From Pyrodictium sp. (GTDB taxonomy: Archaea > Thermoproteota > Thermoprotei_A > Sulfolobales > Pyrodictiaceae): DNA of 5,085 nt. Position 1 is the first letter of the stretch. Each line of letters opens with the position of its first letter. Below the pieces are notes generated by a model. That model did not search any database and was not told where the DNA came from. It saw only the letters and a program-made list of their open reading frames with translations. The position numbers were made by a program, and so were the translations under genes. Shown piece after piece: positions 1 to 4,988 of the stretch. The stretch covers positions 1-5,085 of the forward strand of contig DQUB01000028.1 in assembly GCA_015662475.1 (NCBI GenBank), read 5' to 3'.

Positions 1-41
1 TACAGTCACCCTCTATCCTAGCAATCCTGGTGCGACCCTAC

Positions 42-416
42 ATGCCTGTAGTCTACTGCTGCTCCAGTTGCGGTTACATCTTAGACATATTCGTTAAAGT
101 TGGGCAAAACAGCTACGGAGTCCCTACACCAAGCGAAGTAGCTGCACGCTACGGTGGATATTGCCCTATGTGCGGAAAACCTCTCAACACTAAACCTCGT
201 CTACACGATATTGCTATAGAGCCCAATGGAATGCAGAAACTTGTACAAGTGCTAAAAGAAGCCCGCAACATGATGAGAATAGGGTTCAAAAGCATATTAC
301 GCCTACTACCCGAAAATCTACGCGAAGAACTGCTAAACGCAACACCATCAGAATCACTATTAAACAATACAATGATGTTATCATCAAACAAACAGTCGAT
401 GGAAGTCAAAGTTTAG
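42..416 (+). CDS. Hypothetical zinc-ribbon protein
   Basis: I do not recognise this family. From the ATG at 42 it is 124 residues. Two CxxC pairs are visible, C7/C10 (CSSCG) and C41/C44 (CPMCG), about 30 residues apart, which is the layout of a four-cysteine zinc ribbon. After it comes a charged, probably helical segment (about residues 65-100) and a polar Ser/Asn/Met-rich tail that looks disordered. There is no signal peptide or membrane segment. The ATG at 42 is preferred because GGTG at 29-32 sits 9 nt upstream, matching the GGTG-type Shine-Dalgarno sites elsewhere in the window, and because it places the first cysteine pair near the N-terminus. A GTG at 30 is an in-frame alternative, and the frame stays open back to the window edge, so a longer protein is not excluded. 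It is followed on the same strand by a tRNA gene with its own promoter, so context does not reveal its job. The existence of the gene is likely; its function is unknown. Confidence 0.7.
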   Translation: MPVVYCCSSCGYILDIFVKVGQNSYGVPTPSEVAARYGGYCPMCGKPLNTKPRLHDIAIEPNGMQKLVQVLKEARNMMRIGFKSILRLLPENLREELLNATPSESLLNNTMMLSSNKQSMEVKV

Positions 417-445
417 ACACTCCAAATGTGTACATGACAAGAACA

Positions 446-453
446 TTTTTAAA
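446..453 (+). promoter_or_regulatory. TATA-like box for tRNA-Ala
   Basis: TTTTTAAA lies in the 71-nt gap between the upstream gene and the tRNA. Its centre is about 38 nt before the mature 5' end. Archaeal transcription usually starts about 25 nt downstream of the TATA centre, which would give a 5' leader of roughly 12 nt for RNase P to remove. The spacing fits, but this is a pattern match only. Confidence 0.45.
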
Positions 454-487
454 CCGATCCACCAAACCAGGTTTTTACACGGTCTGT

Positions 488-564
<77 letters not shown>

Positions 565-815
565 CCCCCACTACTTCTCAATCAATTATAACTTTGCACG
601 AGTGCTATGAGCGTCTCATTCTCCCTACATGTTCTGGGTTTGGCCGTGATTATAGGGTGAAGTTAATGGGATAGAGTGGGCTTTTCTCGCTACCTGGTGT
701 GGAGGCCGTGAACTGCTGAAGAGTCTGTGATGATATATGCCTTCGCCGAAACAGCTTCTCAACGGCTGGTACAGTGTATAGTTTCTGGCGTTTTACAGAA
801 TAAGAATTGTAAATG
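565..815. other. Intergenic stretch without a supported gene
   Basis: About 250 bases separate the tRNA from the 3' end of the minus-strand amidase gene. A short plus-strand reading frame starting at 727 runs far into the amidase gene on the opposite strand and resembles nothing, so I do not call it. A minus-strand frame past the amidase stop is open to a TAA at 650-652 but has no usable start. The only patterned element is a pair of consensus box motifs, CTGA at 716-719 and GTGATGA at 727-733, treated as a possible C/D-box RNA in the findings. No strong terminator or repeat was seen. Confidence 0.6.
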
Positions 816-1685
816 TTATATGGTTGTGCTGTTTCTCTCTAGGCTGTGTTCTCCCATGTTCTCGAACTTCTTATATGCTTCGAGTAGTTGTAGTGCATCT
901 TCTATATAGCAGTCTCTGATAATTGGTCTTCGCAGTCTTATGATTGAGGCTTTTTCAAGGTCTATTTCGGCGACTTGGACATCTTCTCTATACTTTCTAA
1001 GTTCTAGTGCTATGTTGCCTAGTGGGTCGGCGAGTAGAGATGCTCCGCCAAATCCGAGTCCATCGAAAACACCTACCATGTTAACCCATGCTGTATATGT
1101 GGTGTTTTCGAGCGCTCTTGCCCGTATCATGGTGTGGAAGAGGGGGATTGACTGGTCTGGTGTTGCAGAGATTACGATTAGAAGTTGTGCTCCCTGTAGC
1201 GTGTAGGCGCGGAAAATCTCTGGGAAGAATATGTCGTAGCATATTGCTACACCGATGTTTATTCCGCGGAAGTTCCAGGGAGTGAAACTGCCGCGATATG
1301 GTCTAAACCATCTGCTCTCTTCAAACACGGCAAATGTTGGTAAATGTCTTTTCCTATAAACTTTGGTGTTGTCACAAGATGTTGCAAGTGCAGAGTTGTA
1401 GAGAAAACCATATCCTGTCTTCTCAGCAAATCCAACAACTATGCCAATACCGTGTTCACACGCTATTCTTCTAACCTCCTTCACCTCCGGGCTATCCAAG
1501 GTTAAAGCATACCTGTAGTGGAGATCTTTCGAATAGTACCCGGTCAAGAACAGCTCTGGGAAGATGTAGAGATCGGCTTTGACAGACGCTATAACCTCTC
1601 TAATCTTCTCCAGATTCTGCTTTGGAGAGGCGGGTACAGGTTCTAGCTGTGCTATTGCAAGCTTAATCTTCAAACCCCTCCCCAA
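816..1685 (-). CDS. Nitrilase-family amidase, probable glutaminase subunit of NAD synthetase
   Basis: A 289-residue carbon-nitrogen hydrolase spanning one complete nitrilase domain. The catalytic triad is visible: E44 in FPEL, K112 in YRKRH and nucleophile C149 in ICYD. Beyond the superfamily core it carries motifs typical of the glutaminase half of glutamine-dependent NAD synthetase: LPTFAVFEESRWF (115-127; family form roughly LPNYGVFDExRxF), RARALEN (188-194) and VNMVGVFDGLGFGGAS (201-216). The residue after the nucleophile is Tyr, where that family usually has Glu, as in ICED. The predicted role is to hydrolyse glutamine to glutamate and pass ammonia to the NadE synthetase encoded divergently next door; this is inference from motifs plus neighbourhood. 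It is cytoplasmic, with no signal peptide. The start is uncertain: TTG at 1685 gives this length, while TTG at 1671-1673 (codon 5, protein beginning LKIKLAIAQL) has G-rich sequence closely upstream and is equally plausible. The alternative is a general amidase or omega-amidase acting on another amide; family membership itself is near certain. Confidence 0.92.
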   Translation of the reverse strand: MGRGLKIKLAIAQLEPVPASPKQNLEKIREVIASVKADLYIFPELFLTGYYSKDLHYRYALTLDSPEVKEVRRIACEHGIGIVVGFAEKTGYGFLYNSALATSCDNTKVYRKRHLPTFAVFEESRWFRPYRGSFTPWNFRGINIGVAICYDIFFPEIFRAYTLQGAQLLIVISATPDQSIPLFHTMIRARALENTTYTAWVNMVGVFDGLGFGGASLLADPLGNIALELRKYREDVQVAEIDLEKASIIRLRRPIIRDCYIEDALQLLEAYKKFENMGEHSLERNSTTI

Positions 1686-1702
1686 CCTTTTCGGAGGAGA
1701 AA

Positions 1703-1707
1703 GGGTG
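1703..1707 (+). promoter_or_regulatory. Shine-Dalgarno site of nadE
   Basis: GGGTG ends 8 nt before the GTG start at 1716. This matches the GGTG(A) core and spacing of other genes in the window and supports that start. A stronger-looking GGAGGAG at 1693-1699 is 16 nt from the start, which is too far for normal use. Confidence 0.5.
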
Positions 1708-1715
1708 CAGCTTAC

Positions 1716-2570
1716 GTGAATATTGCTCCTCCACCACTAGACTACGACTATGCTATCGAGAGAATAACCATCTTCATCAAAGACTTTATGGCGAAAGCTA
1801 TGGTTAAAGGATACGTGATAGGGCTTAGCGGTGGCATAGACTCTTCAACAACACTAGCACTAGCTGTAGAAGCTGTTGGTCCAGAAAAAATTGTAGCTCT
1901 CATACTACCAGACAAAAACACAACACCACAACAAGACGTTGAAGACGCTATAGAGGTTGCCGAAAAATATGGTGTGAAATACCACGTGGTAGAGATATCA
2001 AGCATAGTTGAAGCCTATATGAAGACAATGCCTTTTGCAGACCCCAACCACCGAGTTGCAACAGGCAATCTTAGAGCACGGATAAGAATGGCCATCCTCT
2101 ACTACTACGCCAACAAGTACGGCTATGCAGTCATGGGCACCGGTGATAAGAGCGAGATACTACTCGGCTACTACACAAAATATGGCGATGGAGGTGTAGA
2201 TCTACTACCCATAGGCGACATATACAAGACACAAGTTAGAGAGCTAGGTAGAAGACTTGGTGTACCAGAAAAAATTGTGAGAAAGCCTAGTAGCCCACGA
2301 CTATGGCCAGGCCAACTAGCTGAAGAAGAGCTTGGTGCAAGCTACGAGATCATAGACGCGATACTCTACCGCTACGTCGATCTAGGAATGGGGGTAGACG
2401 AGATAGTGGCTGAAACAGGGATACCGAGAGAGCTTGTCTCAAAGATAATTAGGAGAGTTCATGCAAATGAGCACAAGAGACTAGCACCACTAATACCCAA
2501 GGTAAGCACGATTACACCATCCCCACTACTAGACTGGAAAATGCCATGGTATTCAGAACCACAGCTCTAA
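1716..2570 (+). CDS. nadE: NAD+ synthetase (NadE), stand-alone synthetase subunit
   Basis: NadE catalyses the last step of NAD+ synthesis: ATP adenylates nicotinate adenine dinucleotide and ammonia displaces AMP to give NAD+. It normally works as a cytoplasmic homodimer. The 284-residue protein is the full length of an archaeal single-domain NadE. Visible motifs are the N-type ATP pyrophosphatase P-loop SGGIDSS (38-44), GNLRARIRM (116-124), GTGDKSE (140-146), KYGDGGVDLLPIGDIYKT (154-171) and the lid-like RLWPGQLAEEELG (194-206). In the last of these the usual GQTDE reads GQLAE, so a commonly conserved Thr-Asp is replaced by Leu-Ala; this may affect ammonia or substrate handling. There is no N-terminal nitrilase domain, but a glutaminase-like amidase is encoded divergently 30 nt upstream, so ammonia may come from that partner. 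The GTG at 1716 is chosen because GGGTG lies 8 nt upstream and no other start codon occurs nearby in frame. It ends convergently with the ribosomal cluster. Confidence 0.96.
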   Translation: MNIAPPPLDYDYAIERITIFIKDFMAKAMVKGYVIGLSGGIDSSTTLALAVEAVGPEKIVALILPDKNTTPQQDVEDAIEVAEKYGVKYHVVEISSIVEAYMKTMPFADPNHRVATGNLRARIRMAILYYYANKYGYAVMGTGDKSEILLGYYTKYGDGGVDLLPIGDIYKTQVRELGRRLGVPEKIVRKPSSPRLWPGQLAEEELGASYEIIDAILYRYVDLGMGVDEIVAETGIPRELVSKIIRRVHANEHKRLAPLIPKVSTITPSPLLDWKMPWYSEPQL

Positions 2571-2615
2571 CTCTAGCCTAGCCCCCTGCCAACATGTTGT
2601 AGGTGAAGAGAAGCT

Positions 2616-2620
2616 AAAAA
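2616..2620 (-). terminator. Possible oligo-T terminator of the ribosomal gene cluster
   Basis: Read on the minus strand, TTTTT followed by pyrimidine-rich sequence lies 12 nt past the L24e stop codon, in the 61-nt gap before the convergent nadE. Archaeal termination commonly uses short T tracts without a hairpin. The tract is only five T long, so this is weak. Confidence 0.3.
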
Positions 2621-2631
2621 CAGTACAACTC

Positions 2632-2817
2632 CTACTTTCTGATTGGAGTATACTTCTTCGTCCATTTGAGCTTTCTCGGGTCACGCCCCATCTTCCACAG
2701 TTTGAAACACTTGCTACTACAAAACCATAGTATAGTGCCATCATTTTTAACAAACATTAGCCCAGTTCCAGGCTCTATCTCCTTACCACAGTAAGAGCAT
2801 GTACGGAACATCACCAT
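2632..2817 (-). CDS. rpl24e: 50S ribosomal protein L24e (eL24)
   Basis: A 61-residue archaeal/eukaryal-type large-subunit protein with no bacterial counterpart. It is a treble-clef-like zinc protein with four cysteines, C7 and C10 (CSYCG) and C33 and C37 (FCSSKC), in the usual CxxC...CxxxC pattern. The C-terminal signature RDPRKLKWTKKY (45-56) corresponds to the family RNPRKLxWT motif. The length is normal for archaea. The start is the ATG at 2817, 9 nt after a perfect AGGAGGTGA site; an ATG two codons further in is too close to alter the call. It is the last gene of the minus-strand cluster and follows S28e with a 9-nt gap, so it is almost certainly cotranslated with it. In many archaea the S28e-L24e pair is followed by ndk and infB; here the cluster stops and faces nadE. 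Confidence 0.97.
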   Translation of the reverse strand: MVMFRTCSYCGKEIEPGTGLMFVKNDGTILWFCSSKCFKLWKMGRDPRKLKWTKKYTPIRK

Positions 2818-2826
2818 AGCACAACT

Positions 2827-2835
2827 TCACCTCCT
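2827..2835 (-). promoter_or_regulatory. Shine-Dalgarno of L24e, formed by the end of S28e
   Basis: On the minus strand AGGAGGTGA is both the last two Arg codons and TGA stop of S28e and a nine-base match to the complement of the archaeal 16S 3' end. It ends 9 nt before the L24e ATG. This arrangement favours translational coupling of the two proteins. Confidence 0.85.
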
Positions 2836-3078
2836 ACGGCCTAGCCTACGCGCTTCTCGCTCAGTCTCACGTAGTATCAGTATATCGCCAAGTCTAACAG
2901 GTCCTAGAACGTTCCTAGTCAATACACGACCTTTATCTCTACCTTCAAGCACTCTAACTCTCACCTGTATAACCTCGCCATGAACACCTGTTCTACCTAT
3001 TATCTGTATCACTTCTGCTGGAAAGCCAAACTCTTGTATAACGTTTACTTCTCTACTCTCCTTCTTCTGCTCACTCAT
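2827..3078 (-). CDS. rps28e: 30S ribosomal protein S28e (eS28)
   Basis: An 83-residue small-subunit protein of archaeal/eukaryal type with an OB-like fold, located near the mRNA exit channel in known structures. Diagnostic motifs are GRTGVHGE (28-35), RNVLGPVRLGDIL (55-67) and the near-invariant LRETEREAR (69-77) before a basic tail ending in RRR. The core is the usual size. The first ten residues form a polar Ser/Glu/Gln/Lys tail that is a little longer than in some homologues. The start is the ATG at 3078, with GGGGGTGT at 3083-3090 just upstream. It lies 39 nt downstream of the S2 stop. In many archaea this gene sits between rpl7ae and rpl24e; here S2 replaces L7Ae as the upstream neighbour. 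A TAATTAT stretch at 3114-3120, overlapping the S2 stop, could be an internal promoter. Confidence 0.97.
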   Translation of the reverse strand: MSEQKKESREVNVIQEFGFPAEVIQIIGRTGVHGEVIQVRVRVLEGRDKGRVLTRNVLGPVRLGDILILRETEREARRLGRRR

Positions 3079-3117
3079 CTAGACACCCCCAACAAGCACT
3101 CTTAGAAGAAACCATAA

Positions 3118-3780
3118 TTAGGCTCTACGCTGCAACTTCATCTCAAAAGCTTCTGGAGGCTCTGGTAGATCTTGATCAGGTGCTAGTTGTCCTCTCTCCC
3201 TCAACACCTGCCTAGCAAGAATCCAGTAGATTAGCGCTAGGCTTCGCCTACCCTTATTGTTACATGGTATCACTAGGTCAACGTTTTCAACTCTATTATC
3301 GGTATCTGCTAGAGCTACAACCGGTATACCCATACGCGCTGCTTCATCTATAGCCTGATTATCAGCTCTAGGATCTGTAACTAGCACAACCTCCGGCTCT
3401 ACATACGTGTCTAGCATCGGGTTTGTAAAAGTGCCAGGCAACATTCTACCAGTGATATACTTGCAGCCTACATAGTGGCAGAACTTTTGAACAGGTTTCC
3501 ACCCATACTGTCTAACAGACACAGCAACTATCTTGTCGGGAGGAAATTGCGCCAAGAACTTTGCAGCAATTCTAATCCTCTCATCAACTTTTCTAATGTC
3601 TAGAATGTAGAGGCCATCAGGTCTAACTCTATAGACAAACTTTTTCATATAGCTAGTGCAAATGTGAGTACCAATGTGAACACCAGCCGAAAGATACAAC
3701 TCTAATGGTGCTAGCAACTCGATAACTTGTTGTTGCTGCTCCTGAACACTATTCTGCGCATTTTCAGCCAATCCAATCAC
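3118..3780 (-). CDS. rps2: 30S ribosomal protein S2 (uS2)
   Basis: A 220-residue small-subunit protein, the usual archaeal size. It joins the 30S back near S1/Shine-Dalgarno territory and belongs to the same fold as the eukaryotic laminin-receptor protein SA. Recognisable segments are SAGVHIGTH (31-39), the DGLYILDIRKVDERI stretch (55-69), GRMLPGTFTNP (111-121), VTDPRADNQAIDEA (134-147), ALADTDN (156-162) and IPCNNKGRRS (171-180). The N-terminus carries a Gln-rich tail (QEQQQQ at 13-18) before the core. The start is not settled: GTG at 3780 gives this length, but the best Shine-Dalgarno match, GGGGTGAT at 3776-3783, overlaps that GTG and is placed better for a TTG at 3769-3771 (codon 4). The gene follows rpoN by 15 nt, so the two are cotranscribed. 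In many archaea rpoK and enolase genes lie between rpoN and S2; both are absent here. Confidence 0.97.
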   Translation of the reverse strand: MIGLAENAQNSVQEQQQQVIELLAPLELYLSAGVHIGTHICTSYMKKFVYRVRPDGLYILDIRKVDERIRIAAKFLAQFPPDKIVAVSVRQYGWKPVQKFCHYVGCKYITGRMLPGTFTNPMLDTYVEPEVVLVTDPRADNQAIDEAARMGIPVVALADTDNRVENVDLVIPCNNKGRRSLALIYWILARQVLRERGQLAPDQDLPEPPEAFEMKLQRRA

Positions 3781-3795
3781 CCCCTCAACACAAGA

Positions 3796-3996
3796 TCAGA
3801 GAATCCTTCTAAACTTTATCACTTCCTTGATTAAAGGCACATGTGTTAACAACATCTTCCTACAACAATACCTATGAATACCTAGATCATCGAGAACTTT
3901 CTTTGGATCCTCACCCTGCGAAACACGTTTAACAAATTCGTCCCAGTATTGTGCGATAGGTGTACCACAAGTAAAACATCTTATCGGGATTATCAT
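3796..3996 (-). CDS. rpoN: DNA-directed RNA polymerase subunit N (Rpo10)
   Basis: A 66-residue subunit of archaeal RNA polymerase, counterpart of eukaryotic RPB10 (ABC10-beta). It binds one zinc and helps assemble the Rpo3/Rpo11 platform. It is not the bacterial sigma-54 factor that shares the symbol. The four ligands are C7 and C10 (RCFTCG) and the adjacent pair C44-C45 (RYCCRK); the double Cys is diagnostic. The ATG at 3996 is chosen over an upstream in-frame start at 4038, because MIIPIRCFTCG is the universal N-terminus of the family, 66 residues is the normal length, and AGGTGA sits 7 nt upstream. The longer form would overlap S9 by 35 nt. It follows S9 with 7 nt between stop and start and precedes S2 by 15 nt, so a polymerase subunit is expressed with ribosomal proteins, as is common in archaea. 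Confidence 0.97.
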   Translation of the reverse strand: MIIPIRCFTCGTPIAQYWDEFVKRVSQGEDPKKVLDDLGIHRYCCRKMLLTHVPLIKEVIKFRRIL

Positions 3997-4003
3997 TGCA
4001 AGC

Positions 4004-4009
4004 TCACCT
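4004..4009 (-). promoter_or_regulatory. Shine-Dalgarno of rpoN, formed by the end of S9
   Basis: On the minus strand AGGTGA is the final Arg codon plus TGA stop of S9, and it lies 7 nt before the rpoN ATG at 3996. It decides the rpoN start in favour of the 66-residue form and suggests that ribosomes finishing S9 restart on rpoN. Confidence 0.8.
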
Positions 4010-4486
4010 ATAGCTCTTCTGCCATCTTCTACGAGCACTCCTCCTCATAGGCTTCTCTGGCTCTGTTTGACGTGGATCACCGGCAAGCATGTGGCGGTCA
4101 AACTCCTCAAATATCTGTTTTAGCTCCTCGCTTCCAGTGTAAGCTACTAGACCACGTGCAATAGCCATTCTAACAGCATCTGCTTGGGCCATTACACCAC
4201 CGCCTTTCACATTTACACGGATATCAACGCTGTTCCAGATGCTCTTACCAGCCAATAGTAGTGGTTCCATCATCTTCAGTCTTGCCATCTCGATAGGCCA
4301 TATCTCAAGTGGTACACCGTTGATCCAAACTCTACCCTTGCCAGGTTTTATCACAGCACGTGCAATAGCAGTCTTTCTCTTACCCGTTGCAATAACAATA
4401 CGTATTGTCTTACCCTTCTTCTTAACCTCAACAGCTTTAGCCATTAAGACCTTTGGTTTTTGCTGTTTTTGCTCTTGGCTGCTCAC
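4004..4486 (-). CDS. rps9: 30S ribosomal protein S9 (uS9)
   Basis: A 160-residue small-subunit protein whose C-terminal tail reaches the P-site tRNA in known ribosomes. Signature segments are ATGKRKTAIARAVIKPGKG (33-51), KGGGVMAQADAVRMAIARGL (94-113), the DPRQTEPEKP stretch and the invariant C-terminus QKSYR. It is longer than a typical archaeal S9 because of about 25 extra N-terminal residues rich in Gln and Lys. The GTG at 4486 overlaps the L13 stop by four bases (GTGA) and has AGGGGGTGTT about 10 nt upstream inside L13, so translational coupling is likely. An internal ATG at 4442-4444 (codon 15) would give a more usual 146-residue protein but has only a weak AAGGT upstream. The last codon and stop serve as the rpoN ribosome binding site. 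Confidence 0.97.
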   Translation of the reverse strand: MSSQEQKQQKPKVLMAKAVEVKKKGKTIRIVIATGKRKTAIARAVIKPGKGRVWINGVPLEIWPIEMARLKMMEPLLLAGKSIWNSVDIRVNVKGGGVMAQADAVRMAIARGLVAYTGSEELKQIFEEFDRHMLAGDPRQTEPEKPMRRSARRRWQKSYR

Positions 4487-4965
4487 GGCTTAGTCAACAC
4501 CCCCTTCCAACCCATTGCCTTTGCAACCTCTTCCACGCGTATAAACTTGTGTCCTAGTCTACTTGCATCAGCTTCTGGAAATCTTATCAACTTCTTATCC
4601 TTGAACTCCTCGGGAACACCGATGTAGACTCTTAGCCTCTTCTTAGCCTCTCTACCCCTAGCATTGTGTTTTGGAAGCATGCCCTCTATAGCGTCTTTGA
4701 CTATCCATCTTGGATCTCTAGGCCTATGTATACTCCACTTGTAGGGGTTAACGTGGACCTTCACCTTCAACATCTTTTGGTAGCCCCATATAACGCGTAG
4801 TGGATCTCCACTCAACACAGCCTTCTCAGCGTTAAAGATGTACACTCTGTAGCCCTCCAAAAGCTTTTTAGCAACTATGCTTGCAAGTCTACCAACAATC
4901 TGGTCTGTAGCATCAACATACAAGACTCTTTCTGGTGGAGGAGGCGCTTTTACGCGAATGACCAT
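4483..4965 (-). CDS. rpl13: 50S ribosomal protein L13 (uL13)
   Basis: A 160-residue large-subunit protein that binds 23S rRNA early in assembly. Signature segments are DATDQIVGRLASIVAKKLL (18-36), the FNAEKAVLSGDP stretch (44-55), the basic HRPRDPRW segment (80-87), and GMLPKHNARGREA (95-107), the archaeal equivalent of the bacterial GMLPxxxLG motif. The length is slightly above the archaeal norm because of an N-terminal arm containing PPPP (8-11). The ATG at 4965 has AGGTGGT at 4971-4977 upstream, so the start is well supported. The gene lies 23 nt after the L18e stop and overlaps S9 by four bases. The order L18e-L13-S9-rpoN is the widely conserved archaeal order, confirming an operon. Confidence 0.97.
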   Translation of the reverse strand: MVIRVKAPPPPERVLYVDATDQIVGRLASIVAKKLLEGYRVYIFNAEKAVLSGDPLRVIWGYQKMLKVKVHVNPYKWSIHRPRDPRWIVKDAIEGMLPKHNARGREAKKRLRVYIGVPEEFKDKKLIRFPEADASRLGHKFIRVEEVAKAMGWKGVLTKP

Positions 4966-4970
4966 GGTGG

Positions 4971-4977
4971 ACCACCT
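4971..4977 (-). promoter_or_regulatory. Shine-Dalgarno of L13
   Basis: AGGTGGT on the minus strand, five bases before the ATG at 4965, lying in the 23-nt gap after L18e. It fixes the L13 start; no TATA-like element is visible in the gap, so L13 is probably read from an upstream promoter outside the window. Confidence 0.7.
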
Positions 4978-4988
4978 ATGCTAACAGC

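Noticed and set aside
642..711. Direct repeat GGCCGTGA at 642-649 and 704-711
   Set aside because: An eight-base repeat within about 250 bases is expected by chance, and the flanks do not match.
650..815. Minus-strand frame left open past the amidase stop, ending at TAA 650-652
   Set aside because: It could suggest a frameshifted extension of the amidase, but the amidase domain is already complete, the frame has no start codon, and the translated sequence resembles nothing.
727..909. Plus-strand frame of 60 codons starting with GTG ATG
   Set aside because: Half of it lies antisense to the amidase gene, the composition is Ser/Cys-rich without any recognisable motif, and no ribosome binding site precedes it.
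940..1285. Plus-strand frames inside the amidase gene, and minus-strand frames inside nadE and the zinc-ribbon gene
   Set aside because: All are antisense shadows of well-supported coding sequences with no motifs of their own.
3997..4038. N-terminal 14-residue extension of RpoN
   Set aside because: Homologues begin at MIIP, a good ribosome binding site precedes that ATG, and the extension is S9 coding sequence read in another frame.
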